Assembly: GCF_000479045.1 (NCBI RefSeq)
Contig: NZ_KI518173.1
Span: forward strand, 7,822 to 71,821
Direction: 5' to 3'
Length of the DNA: 64,000 nt
Source: Cetobacterium somerae ATCC BAA-474
GTDB lineage: Bacteria; Fusobacteriota; Fusobacteriia; Fusobacteriales; Fusobacteriaceae
A model generated the notes under the pieces. It made no database searches. It worked only from the letters and a program-made list of their open reading frames with translations, and was not told the DNA's origin. Both the position numbers and the translations under genes were made by a program. Shown piece after piece: positions 23,504 through 31,562 of the stretch (within the stretch, counting starts at the first letter, position 1; the number at the start of each line of letters is the position of its first letter).

Positions 23504-24789
23504 TGGAACCATTTATACCAGTTATTATTTTATTTATACTGTTTTTCTTAAATATACCTATTGCTTTTGCTCTTATAGGAGCATCACTATATTATTTTAT
23601 ATTCCAGAATAATATAATGTCTGTTAATATGGTTATTCAACAGTTTGTAACTTCAGTGGAATCATTTCCATATTTGGCAGTTCCATTTTTTATAATGGTT
23701 GGATCTGTTATGAACTTTTCAGGAATTAGTTCTAGTTTAATGAAAATGGCAGAAGTTTTAACAGGGCATATGGTCGGAGGACTAGCACAAGTTAATGTAA
23801 TATTAAGTGCTATGATGGGTGGAATTTCAGGTTCTGCAAATGCTGATGCAGCTATGCAATCTAAAATCTTAGTTCCAGAGATGGTAAAAAGAAATTTCTC
23901 AAAACCATTTTCAGCAGCTGTTACAGCTGCATCATCTTCGGTAAGTCCAGTAATACCTCCAGGAACAAATTTGATAATCTATTCATTAATAGCCAACGTT
24001 TCAGTAGCTAAAATGTTTTTAGCAGGATATACACCTGGAATTATGATGACAGTTGCTCTTATGTTTGTAGTGCATATAATTTCTAAGAAAAGAGGATATA
24101 CTTCAACTAGAGATAAAAGAGCTACAATAAAGGAGATTTTGATTCAGATTAAAGATTCTATATGGGCGTTACTAATTCCTTTTGGAATTATTTTAGGAAT
24201 GCGTATGGGACTTTTTACTCCAACAGAAGCTGGTGGAGTTGCTGTATTATTCTGTTTTGTAGTTGGAGTTTTTGTATATAAAAAACTAAAATGGGAGCAT
24301 GTGCCTATTATTTTAAAAGATACGGTTTATGGAACAGGTTCTGTTATGCTTCTTATAATAGGAGCAAAAGTTTTTGGATATTATTTAACACTAGAAAGAA
24401 TTCCTCAAATGATAACAAATCTATTAGTTGGATTTACAGATAATAGATACATGTTACTTTTTATAGTTAACCTGCTTTTACTTTTTGTTGGAATGTTTTT
24501 AGAAGGAGGGGCAGCACTTGTAATTCTTGCTCCACTTTTAGTACCAGCAGCTTTAAAGGTTGGAATAGATCCAATTCAGTTTGGAGTAATATTAATTGTT
24601 AATATTATGATTGGAGGAATAACACCACCTTTTGGCTCAATGATGTTTACAACATGTACTATAGTTGGTGTAAAACTCGATGAGTTTGTAAAAGAGGTAT
24701 TACCATTTATTTTAGCATTGTTAGTAGTTTTAGCTATCTTAACTTATTCGGAGACAATAGCACTATATATACCAAACCTATTAATGTAA
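23503..24789 (+). CDS. dctM: TRAP transporter large permease, DctM family
   Basis: 428 residues, many membrane segments of the ion-transporter superfamily. Visible signatures are LAVPFFIMVGSVMNFSGISS, MMGGISGSANADAAMQSKILVPEM, ASSSVSPVIPPGTNLIIYSL and GGITPPFGSMMF. It forms the Na+-coupled channel with DctQ. Start by translational coupling to dctQ. The next gene begins 14 bases later. Confidence 0.93.
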   Translation: MEPFIPVIILFILFFLNIPIAFALIGASLYYFIFQNNIMSVNMVIQQFVTSVESFPYLAVPFFIMVGSVMNFSGISSSLMKMAEVLTGHMVGGLAQVNVILSAMMGGISGSANADAAMQSKILVPEMVKRNFSKPFSAAVTAASSSVSPVIPPGTNLIIYSLIANVSVAKMFLAGYTPGIMMTVALMFVVHIISKKRGYTSTRDKRATIKEILIQIKDSIWALLIPFGIILGMRMGLFTPTEAGGVAVLFCFVVGVFVYKKLKWEHVPIILKDTVYGTGSVMLLIIGAKVFGYYLTLERIPQMITNLLVGFTDNRYMLLFIVNLLLLFVGMFLEGGAALVILAPLLVPAALKVGIDPIQFGVILIVNIMIGGITPPFGSMMFTTCTIVGVKLDEFVKEVLPFILALLVVLAILTYSETIALYIPNLLM

Positions 24790-24803
24790 TCCATGGAGGT
24801 CAG

Positions 24804-25871
24804 ATGAACGTAAAAATATTATTAGCACTTAGTATGGTAGGATTATCTTTAGCGACTTTTTCACAAAATGATAAAAAAATTATAATAGCACATAGAGGAG
24901 CAAGTGGTTATTTGCCAGAACATACACTTGAATCAAAGGCTTTAGCTTTTGGTCAAGGAGCAGATTATTTAGAACAAGATTTGGCTATGACTAAGGATAA
25001 TAAAGTAATTGTAATACATGATCATTTTTTAGACCAACTTACAGATGTTGCTAAGCAATATCCAAATAGAGCAAGAAAAGATGGTAGATATTATGTAATG
25101 GATTTTACTTTAGCTGAAATAAAAGGTTTAAATATGACTGAAAATTTTAAAGTGGAAAATGGTGAGGAAAAATTGGTTTACGAAGGAAGATTCCCTTTAT
25201 GGAAATCAACATTTAAAATTCATACTTTAGAAGAAGAATTAGAGTTTATTCAAGGGTTAGAAAAAACAGCAGGAAAAAGAATTGGAATATATCCAGAAAT
25301 TAAAGCTCCTTGGTTACATCATCAAGAGGGAAAAGATATAGCTAAAGAAACTTTACAAATTCTAAAAAAGTATGGTTATACAAGTAAGAATGACCCCATC
25401 TATTTCCAAGTTTTTGATTTTAATGAGTTAAAAAGAGTTAAAAATGAACTTATGCCAGAGATGGGAATGGATTTAAAATTAGTTCAGTTAGTTGCATATA
25501 CTGATTGGAATGAAACTATGGAAAAAAATAAAAAAGGTGAATGGGTAAACTATAATTATGATTGGATGTTTACTCCAGAGGGAGTGGAAGAAGTATCAAA
25601 ATATGCTGATGGAATAGGTCCAGCATGGTATATGCTAATAGATGGAGATAATTCTAAAAAAGGAGATATAAAAGTAACTCCATTAGTAGAATATATTGGA
25701 AAAAATGGATTGGAATTACATCCGTATACAATTAGAAAAGATGCTTTACCAAACTATGTAGACAATATAGATGAGATGTTTGAAATCATATTTAACCAAA
25801 CTAATTCTACAGGAGTATTTACAGATTTTCCAGATTTAGGAGTTCAGTTTATAGCAAATCAAAATAAATAA
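24804..25871 (+). CDS. glpQ: Periplasmic glycerophosphodiester phosphodiesterase
   Basis: 355 residues. Signal peptide 1-20 (MNVKILLALSMVGLSLATFS). The GDPD catalytic core shows IIIAHRGASGYLPEHT (His30, Arg31, Glu39), DYLEQDLAMTKD and VIHDHFLD, and the length matches E. coli GlpQ. It hydrolyses glycerophosphodiesters to sn-glycerol-3-phosphate and an alcohol in the periplasm. ATG follows ATGGAGGTC. Its place straight after dctPQM suggests that the TRAP transporter takes up a product or related substrate; that link is an inference. Confidence 0.92.
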   Translation: MNVKILLALSMVGLSLATFSQNDKKIIIAHRGASGYLPEHTLESKALAFGQGADYLEQDLAMTKDNKVIVIHDHFLDQLTDVAKQYPNRARKDGRYYVMDFTLAEIKGLNMTENFKVENGEEKLVYEGRFPLWKSTFKIHTLEEELEFIQGLEKTAGKRIGIYPEIKAPWLHHQEGKDIAKETLQILKKYGYTSKNDPIYFQVFDFNELKRVKNELMPEMGMDLKLVQLVAYTDWNETMEKNKKGEWVNYNYDWMFTPEGVEEVSKYADGIGPAWYMLIDGDNSKKGDIKVTPLVEYIGKNGLELHPYTIRKDALPNYVDNIDEMFEIIFNQTNSTGVFTDFPDLGVQFIANQNK

Positions 25872-25891
25872 ATATAAAATGAGGGATAATT

Positions 25892-26410
25892 ATGACTGGG
25901 ATAGGATTGACAGAGATATTATTTAGATTGACAGTTTCTTCAATATTTGGAGGTTGTATAGGATTAGAAAGAGAGTTAAAAAATAAATCAGCAGGATTTG
26001 TAACCTTAATATTGGTATGTTTAGGAGCTACAACGATTGCCCTTTTACAAGAGGAGCTGTTAATAAGGCAAATAAATTTAATATCCTCCCAACCTAACCT
26101 CATAGAAAGTTATAAATTAGATATTACAAGACTATCAGCTCAAGTTGTAACAGGAGTGGGATTTATAGGGGGAGGAGCAATAGTTTATTCAAATGATAAG
26201 GTTTCAGGAATAACAACAGCAGCTACTTTATGGATAACAGCAGCAATTGGATTAGCAATTGGATATGGATTTGTATTTTTATCTATAGCAGCTTTTTTAA
26301 TTGTTGTTATAACTTTAATAGTAATGAAAATACTAGAAAGAAAAGTTATAACCATGGTAAGAAATAAAAAAGCAACTAAAAGTAATTTAACAAAAGAGGA
26401 GCAAAAATGA
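25892..26410 (+). CDS. MgtC/SapB family membrane protein
   Basis: 172 residues with four or five membrane segments. The family pattern is clear: LTEILFRLTVSSIFGGCIGLERELKNKSAGFVTLILVCLGATTIALLQ, then TRLSAQVVTGVGFIGGGAIV and GITTAATLWITAAIGLAIG. The large C-terminal ACT-like domain of Salmonella MgtC is missing, so it is the short SapB-like form. MgtC modulates ATP synthase and Mg2+ or phosphate homeostasis in pathogens; the role of short forms is unclear. It overlaps the following HAD gene by 4 bases (ATGA). Confidence 0.85.
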   Translation: MTGIGLTEILFRLTVSSIFGGCIGLERELKNKSAGFVTLILVCLGATTIALLQEELLIRQINLISSQPNLIESYKLDITRLSAQVVTGVGFIGGGAIVYSNDKVSGITTAATLWITAAIGLAIGYGFVFLSIAAFLIVVITLIVMKILERKVITMVRNKKATKSNLTKEEQK

Positions 26411-27183
26411 AAGATTATAAAGGATACTTATTTGATATAGACGGAACAATAGTTTTAGGGGATGTTCTAATACCAGGAGCTAAAGAAAAAATTGAGGAAT
26501 TACGAAAATGTGGAAAGAAAATAGGGTTTTATACGAATAATTCCTCTAAAAATCCAAAGAGCTATATCGAAAAATTTACAAAACTGGGAATAGAAACTGA
26601 ATTGAAAGAGATAATAACTGCTGGAGGAGTATTAGCAGATTATTTAAAAAATAGTTGTAAAGATAAAAAAATATTTATGGTGGGGACAAAGGATTATAAA
26701 AATTATTGTAAAGATTTAGAGATTCAAATATTTGATGAAAATGATGAGTTTGATTTTTCTGAAATTGATATAGTTGTGGTAACACTTGATTCTGAATTAA
26801 ACTATAAAAAGTTAGAGATTGCTTGTAAACTTCTACATAGAAATGTAGAATATTTAGCAGCAAATGAAGATTTAGTTTATCCTGTGGAGGATGGAGTATT
26901 TTTACCAGACTGTAAAGCTATTTGCAATATAATTGAGTTATGTACAAAAAAAATTCCTAAATATTTTGGAAAGCCTAAAAAAGCTATGCTTGATTATGCA
27001 CTGAGAAATTTAAATTTACTAAAAGATGAAGTAGTAATAGTAGGGGATAGATTATATACTGATATCGCTTCAGGGTATATTAATGGCTGTGACACAATAT
27101 TAGTTTTAACAGGAGAAGCTAAAAGAGATAGTAAAAGTGTTTATAATCCAACTTATATATTAGATAGTATAGCTGATATATAA
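26407..27183 (+). CDS. HAD-IIA family sugar/glycerol phosphatase (NagD-like)
   Basis: 258 residues. Motif I FDIDGTIV (nucleophile Asp9, acid Asp11), motif II YTNNSSKNP, Lys in KYFGKPKKAML and motif III GDRLYTDIASG, with the C2 cap of HAD-IIA enzymes between. Members dephosphorylate small phosphates including sugar phosphates, p-nitrophenyl phosphate and glycerol-3-phosphate. Translational coupling to the mgtC-like gene and nearness to glpQ suggest a phosphate-ester route; glycerol-3-phosphate is a plausible but unproven substrate. Confidence 0.85.
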   Translation: MKDYKGYLFDIDGTIVLGDVLIPGAKEKIEELRKCGKKIGFYTNNSSKNPKSYIEKFTKLGIETELKEIITAGGVLADYLKNSCKDKKIFMVGTKDYKNYCKDLEIQIFDENDEFDFSEIDIVVVTLDSELNYKKLEIACKLLHRNVEYLAANEDLVYPVEDGVFLPDCKAICNIIELCTKKIPKYFGKPKKAMLDYALRNLNLLKDEVVIVGDRLYTDIASGYINGCDTILVLTGEAKRDSKSVYNPTYILDSIADI

Positions 27184-27217
27184 AAAATACAAAATATAAT
27201 TTACTAAGGGGGACAAA

Positions 27218-28801
27218 ATGTCAAATACAAATATAGGTATATTAAGTAAAACGATTAGAATAGTAGAGAAAACAGGAAATAAACTTCCACATCCATTTAT
27301 TTTATTTGGGATATTTTCAATAATAACTTTATTTGTTTCTTTTAGCTTAAATAAGCTAGGTTTTGGAGTTACATATTTTGAAAGTGCTAAGACCGTAGGG
27401 GAAGTTGGAAAAGATGTGACGATAATAGTTGAAAATTTATTAACATTCAAAAATATGAGAACTTTAGTTCAAGAAATTCCAACAATATATGTAAATTTTC
27501 CATCATTAAAAATAGTAGTTTTAATGATGATGGCAATAGGATTAGTAGAAAAAACAGGTTTTTTTACAGCTTTAATGAGAAAATATCTATTAAATGCTCC
27601 TAGAAGTATTATAACAGGAGCTTTAATATTTACTGCAGTTAATGCAAATATTATGTCAGATGCAGGAACAATATTTGCTTTTACAATAGGAGGAGTATTA
27701 TTTGCAGCTTTAGGAAGAAATCCTAAGATTGGAATAATAGCTGGATTTGCAGCATGCAGTGGTGGATTTACTGCAAATATGTTTGTCGCAGGTACAGATG
27801 CACTATTAGCAGGAATAACAGAACAGGCAGCAGCAGCAGTAGGAGTAAATTTAGCAATAAATCCATTATGTAACTATTATTTTATGGCAGCAGCAACAAT
27901 TATTTTAACAATAACATTAACTATTTTTACAGAAAAATTTGTTGTAAAAACTGTAGGAGATACGGATTTAGGAAATAATACAGAATTATTAAAAAGTTAT
28001 AAGTTAACTTCAAAAGAAGAGAGAGGATTAAAGTTTGCTTTTTATGGATTTTTAGTTTTTTTAGCTATATTTTTATCATTATGTTATCCTGAAAATGCAT
28101 TTTTTAGAAATAATGATGGTGGATTCTTACCAAAGTCTCCTCTATTATTTTCTATCGTACCAATAATTTTTGTAATGTTTTCTGTTATAGGAATCTCTTA
28201 TGGTGTCGGAGAAGGAAAAATAAAGACAACAAGAGATATTCCAAAGCTACTACAAGCTGGACTAACTCAAGCAGTTCCTTTAATGGTAACTTTATTATCT
28301 TCATCAATATTTATATATTTATTAAATAAGTCAAATATATTTAGAATTTTTGCAGTTAAAGGTTCATTTATTTTAAAGGAAGCTAATGTAGGACCATTAC
28401 CATTACTACTTTTAGTTGTATTAATAACAACATTGATAAATCCAATGATGACGTCAGGATCAACAAAATGGATTTTATTAGCTCCAATGGTAGTACCAAT
28501 GTTTACTTTATTAAATATATCACCGGCTTATGCACAATTGGCTTTTAGAATAGGAGATTCATCAACTAATATTATATCTCCATTACACTCATCAATTCCT
28601 GTAATTTTAGGTCTTTTAGCCCAATACCAAGCAGAAGGAAAAATACCAAATACAAAAGAAGAGGGAGAAGCAGGTTTTGGAACAATTTTTGCTTTAACAC
28701 TTCCTTATTCAATAGTTATTTTAGCTTCTTTAATTTCATTGATGGTAATTTGGTATTTCTTAGGATTACCAATTGGTCCAGGATTTAATTTAAATTTATA
28801 A
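27218..28801 (+). CDS. abgT: AbgT-family transporter (p-aminobenzoyl-glutamate type)
   Basis: 527 residues with about a dozen membrane segments. It matches AbgT throughout: VEKTGNKLPHPFILFGIF, then NIMSDAGTIFAFTIGGVLFAALGRNPKIGIIAGFA, CSGGFTANMFVAGTDALLAGITEQAA, and TSGSTKWILLAPMVVPM with RIGDSSTNIISPL. AbgT imports p-aminobenzoyl-glutamate in E. coli, and other members export sulfonamides. ATG follows AAGGGGGAC. It is followed by an amidohydrolase 22 bases downstream, which favours import of an N-acyl or peptide-like substrate for hydrolysis. Confidence 0.92.
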   Translation: MSNTNIGILSKTIRIVEKTGNKLPHPFILFGIFSIITLFVSFSLNKLGFGVTYFESAKTVGEVGKDVTIIVENLLTFKNMRTLVQEIPTIYVNFPSLKIVVLMMMAIGLVEKTGFFTALMRKYLLNAPRSIITGALIFTAVNANIMSDAGTIFAFTIGGVLFAALGRNPKIGIIAGFAACSGGFTANMFVAGTDALLAGITEQAAAAVGVNLAINPLCNYYFMAAATIILTITLTIFTEKFVVKTVGDTDLGNNTELLKSYKLTSKEERGLKFAFYGFLVFLAIFLSLCYPENAFFRNNDGGFLPKSPLLFSIVPIIFVMFSVIGISYGVGEGKIKTTRDIPKLLQAGLTQAVPLMVTLLSSSIFIYLLNKSNIFRIFAVKGSFILKEANVGPLPLLLLVVLITTLINPMMTSGSTKWILLAPMVVPMFTLLNISPAYAQLAFRIGDSSTNIISPLHSSIPVILGLLAQYQAEGKIPNTKEEGEAGFGTIFALTLPYSIVILASLISLMVIWYFLGLPIGPGFNLNL

Positions 28802-28823
28802 TATAAAATACTAGGGGGAAATT

Positions 28824-29954
28824 ATGAAATTACTAAAAAATGCATTAATAATGGATTATAAAACAAAAAGTTATAAATTATCTAATATTTATTATGAAAA
28901 TGGAATAATTCAAAAGATATTATCTGAAAAAGAAATTGAAGATTTAGAATATGAAGAGGTTATAGATGCTGAAGGATTGTATGTAACATCAGGGTTGATA
29001 GATGCTCATACTCATTTAGGAATGAAGGGTGACAGCCAAGGATTTGAAGGGATTGACCACAATGAAAAAAATGATCCAATTACTCCAAATATGAGAGCTA
29101 TAGATGGAATTAATCCTCAGGACATAACATTTGTAGAGGCATTACAAGCTGGAATAACTGTTGTAGGTAGTGGACCTGGGTCAACTAACGTTATAGGGGG
29201 ACAGTATTCTTGTATAAAAACACATGGAACATCAGTTGATAAGATGATTATAAAATTTCCATTAGCTATGAAAGTCGCTTTCGGTGAAAATCCTAAAAAG
29301 AATTATAATTCAAAAAGTAAAACTCCAATAACTCGTATGGGAATTGCAGCACTGTTAAGAGAGACAATTGAAAAAACTTTTGAGTATAGAAACAATCATA
29401 ATAGAAAATATGATGCAAAGTTAGAGGCTATGTTGCCTGTAATAAATAGAGAGATTCCTTTAAAAGCTCATGTTCATAGAGGAGATGATATTTTAACCGC
29501 TATAAGAATAGCAAAAGAGTTTAATTTAGATATGACTTTGGATCATTGTACGTGTATAACAGATATTTTAGATGATGTTTTAAACGAAAAGTATCCTTTA
29601 ATAATGGGACCATCTTTGGGGGCTCGTGGAAAAATTGAATTAAAAGGAAAATCTTTTAAAAATGTGGCACTTGTAAGTGAAAAAAGAGATATTTGTATAA
29701 CGACAGACGCTCCAGTAATTCCTTTAGAGTATCTCCCTATATGTGTAGGATTAGCTATAGAAAACGGAATGGACGAATGGAAAGCATTAGAAGCTGTTAC
29801 TATAAACGGAGCTAAAGTTATGAAAATTGATGAAAAATATGGATCTTTAGAAGAGGGGAAAGTTGCAGATATTGTAGTCTGGAAAAGAAAACCTTTTGTA
29901 TCAGTAACATCACCAAAATTTGTCATAGCAGAAGGAAGAAATATAGAAGTTTAA
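28824..29954 (+). CDS. Amidohydrolase (imidazolonepropionase-like superfamily)
   Basis: 376 residues of the metal-dependent amidohydrolase fold: small beta domain, then GLIDAHTHLGM (metal His pair near 60-62), AHVHRGDDI (near 215), DHCTCI (near 240), TTDAPVIPL (metal Asp near 293) and the closing GSLEEGKVADIVVWK. It hydrolyses a C-N bond in the cytoplasm. Partner AbgT suggests an acyl-amino acid or dipeptide-like substrate. ATG follows CTAGGGGG. It is the last gene of the run; no hairpin terminator was seen after it. Confidence 0.85.
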   Translation: MKLLKNALIMDYKTKSYKLSNIYYENGIIQKILSEKEIEDLEYEEVIDAEGLYVTSGLIDAHTHLGMKGDSQGFEGIDHNEKNDPITPNMRAIDGINPQDITFVEALQAGITVVGSGPGSTNVIGGQYSCIKTHGTSVDKMIIKFPLAMKVAFGENPKKNYNSKSKTPITRMGIAALLRETIEKTFEYRNNHNRKYDAKLEAMLPVINREIPLKAHVHRGDDILTAIRIAKEFNLDMTLDHCTCITDILDDVLNEKYPLIMGPSLGARGKIELKGKSFKNVALVSEKRDICITTDAPVIPLEYLPICVGLAIENGMDEWKALEAVTINGAKVMKIDEKYGSLEEGKVADIVVWKRKPFVSVTSPKFVIAEGRNIEV

Positions 29955-29964
29955 CTAAATTTGA

Positions 29965-29993
29965 TTGACAAATAATTCAAAATACGATATACA
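29965..29993 (+). promoter_or_regulatory. Promoter of the cobalamin-riboswitch transcript
   Basis: TTGACA (29965-29970), 17-base spacer, TATACA (29988-29993), with a predicted start about 15 bases before the aptamer. Confidence 0.82.
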
Positions 29994-30015
29994 ATTATTA
30001 TAAAACTAAATAAAA

Positions 30016-30166
30016 GTTTTTAGGTGCTTAGGCATAACAAGGAAGTAGGTGTAAATCCTACACAGCCTCCGCTACTGTAATGAGGATGAAACTATATAAC
30101 CACTGGAATAAAATCTGGGAAGGATAGGAGTAAAGTGATTCTAAGTCAGGAGACTTACCTAAAAAC
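30016..30166 (+). promoter_or_regulatory. Cobalamin (B12) riboswitch aptamer
   Basis: P1 is GTTTTTAGGT (30016-30025) paired with ACCTAAAAAC (30157-30166). Conserved core blocks are present: GCCTCCGCTACTGTAATG and the B12 box AAGTCAGGAGACTTACC (30143-30159). This is the class I cobalamin riboswitch layout. With promoter and terminator it fills the 29955-30270 gap. Confidence 0.93.
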
Positions 30167-30197
30167 TACACAAAATTGTTAGGAGTGGACAAGTGTG

Positions 30198-30237
30198 TAA
30201 AAAAATCTAAAGGATCATATATCCAGTAGATTTTTTT
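30198..30237 (+). terminator. Expression-platform terminator of the cobalamin riboswitch
   Basis: AAAAATCTA pairs with TAGATTTTT around an inner GGAT/ATCC helix and runs into seven T residues. It lies between aptamer and start codon, so B12 binding would be expected to stop transcription (OFF switch). Confidence 0.85.
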
Positions 30238-30270
30238 GTCTTCTTCTCTACGTTCAAGGGAGTGAGAAAG

Positions 30271-30675
30271 ATGAGTAAAGATTTAAAATGGGATTATAAT
30301 AAGTTTAGAGAATTTGATAAGTTTATACATACTTTTAAAACTTATCAAGATTTGTCAAAGTTTTTAGAAGAAAATTTATCAGCTATGAGTGGGAAGCAGG
30401 AGTTTTTATATCATATTGTAAAGATGACACCTCAAGAACAGCTATTGTTATTTTATTTAAAAAAGTATAAAGGAATAAAAAATTTAGAAACTTTTTATAA
30501 AGAATATATAAAGTTTTGCCAAGAATATTATTATTCTTTAAGTAAAGATTTATTTGAAGTTGACCCGTGGAAAAGGCAAGCTATTTATCATATAAATAGA
30601 AAAAATAGATTTTTAGAAAGTTTGAAAACGGTTAAAAATAAATTGAAAAGTTTTGAAAATAAATATTTTTATTAA
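30271..30675 (+). CDS. Orphan hypothetical protein under B12 riboswitch control (134 aa)
   Basis: ATG at 30271 follows AAGGGAGTGAG; a GTG at 30262 lies within the ribosome site. The protein is lysine- and aromatic-rich and looks all-helical: KWDYNKFREFDKFIHTFK, then KMTPQEQLLLFYLKKYKGIKNLETFYKEYIKF, and VDPWKRQAIYHINRKNRFLESL. It has one cysteine, no signal peptide and no membrane span. I do not recognise a family. A terminator at 30689-30712 follows directly, so it is the only gene under this riboswitch. Known B12 targets (transport, synthesis, B12-independent isozymes) do not resemble it. Confidence 0.8.
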   Translation: MSKDLKWDYNKFREFDKFIHTFKTYQDLSKFLEENLSAMSGKQEFLYHIVKMTPQEQLLLFYLKKYKGIKNLETFYKEYIKFCQEYYYSLSKDLFEVDPWKRQAIYHINRKNRFLESLKTVKNKLKSFENKYFY

Positions 30676-30688
30676 AAATAAAACATAT

Positions 30689-30712
30689 AGAGAGTGAAAA
30701 CTCTCTTTTTTT
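30689..30712 (+). terminator. Terminator after the B12-controlled gene
   Basis: AGAGAGT-GAAA-ACTCTCT followed by T7. It isolates the riboswitch gene from the next transcript. Confidence 0.9.
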
Positions 30713-30798
30713 ATATAAAGTTTTATAGTATAATCCTAATATATAAATTTTTATAAAAAATTTATATTGGTAAAATTAAAAATGTGGAGGAAATTAAA

Positions 30799-31419
30799 AT
30801 GAAACTTGAAGAGATTAAATTGAGAATGAATGCAAAAAAATTATATTTCTGTGATGATCCAAGCTTAGCTAAAGAACAAATGGAACAATTGGATAGATTA
30901 TTTGATTACAATAATATTCGTCCAAGCGAGCAAAATAAAAAGCAAGAGTTACTTAAAAAGATGTTTGGATCAATTGGAGAAAATTGTTATATAGAAACAC
31001 CTTTTCATGCTAACTGGGGAGGAAAATTTGTTCATTTTGGAAAAAGTGTTTATGCTAATTTTGGTTTAACTTTAGTTGATGATTGTCCTATTCATGTTGG
31101 AGATAATGTGTTATTTGCTCCAAATGTAACTTTGTGTACAGGAACTCATCCAATTCACCCAATGCTAAGAAGTCAACAAGCTCAATATAATCTTCCAATA
31201 ACTATCGGTAATAACGTTTGGCTTGGAGCAGGAGTAATTGTATTACCTGGAGTTACCATTGGAGATAATTCAGTTATTGGAGCAGGAAGTATTGTAACTA
31301 AAGATATTCCTTCTAATGTTGTAGCCGTAGGAAATCCATGTAAAGTTTTAAGACCTATTGATGAAAATGATTTTGAATATTATTATAAAGATATGAAAAT
31401 TGATATAGCTTGTAAATAA
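30799..31419 (+). CDS. maa: Sugar O-acetyltransferase (maltose acetyltransferase family)
   Basis: About 206 residues. N-terminal helices of the Maa domain, then left-handed beta-helix hexapeptide repeats (ITIGNNVWLGAGVIVLPGV, TIGDNSVIGAGSIVT) with the catalytic His in TGTHPIHP (about residue 118). The family transfers acetyl from acetyl-CoA to maltose, galactosides or similar sugars. ATG at 30799 follows GTGGAGG; the in-frame GTG at 30784 is inside that site. A TATAAT lies near 30729-30734. It is monocistronic. Confidence 0.9.
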   Translation: MKLEEIKLRMNAKKLYFCDDPSLAKEQMEQLDRLFDYNNIRPSEQNKKQELLKKMFGSIGENCYIETPFHANWGGKFVHFGKSVYANFGLTLVDDCPIHVGDNVLFAPNVTLCTGTHPIHPMLRSQQAQYNLPITIGNNVWLGAGVIVLPGVTIGDNSVIGAGSIVTKDIPSNVVAVGNPCKVLRPIDENDFEYYYKDMKIDIACK

Positions 31420-31454
31420 AATCTTTTTTTACTTAAGTTAAAAAACTTTTTAAA

Positions 31455-31491
31455 TTATTTCTATAAAAATGTTTTATTTTTATAGAAATAA
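31455..31491. repeat. 16-bp-arm inverted repeat before the alpha-galactoside operon
   Basis: TTATTTCTATAAAAAT (31455-31470) and its exact complement (31476-31491) with a 5-base loop. It has no T run on either side. It lies where the -35 region of the TATAAT at 31494-31499 would be, and no good -35 is visible, so it may be a regulator site and not a terminator. Confidence 0.55.
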
Positions 31492-31527
31492 TATATAATA
31501 CGAACATAATATTTTTTTAATCAAGTT

Positions 31528-31543
31528 TTGGACAGCTGTCCAA
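31528..31543. promoter_or_regulatory. Probable LacI-family operator, 16-bp perfect palindrome
   Basis: TTGGACAGCTGTCCAA sits between the TATAAT at 31494-31499 and the ribosome site of the LacI gene. A CG-poor centre AGCT and even symmetry fit LacI/GalR operators. It suggests autoregulation of the whole operon. Confidence 0.75.
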
Positions 31544-31562
31544 TTTTTAAAGGAGAATTTAA

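Noticed and set aside
29543-29926. Minus-strand open frame inside the amidohydrolase gene
   Set aside because: Antisense to conserved metal-site motifs, with no start signals.
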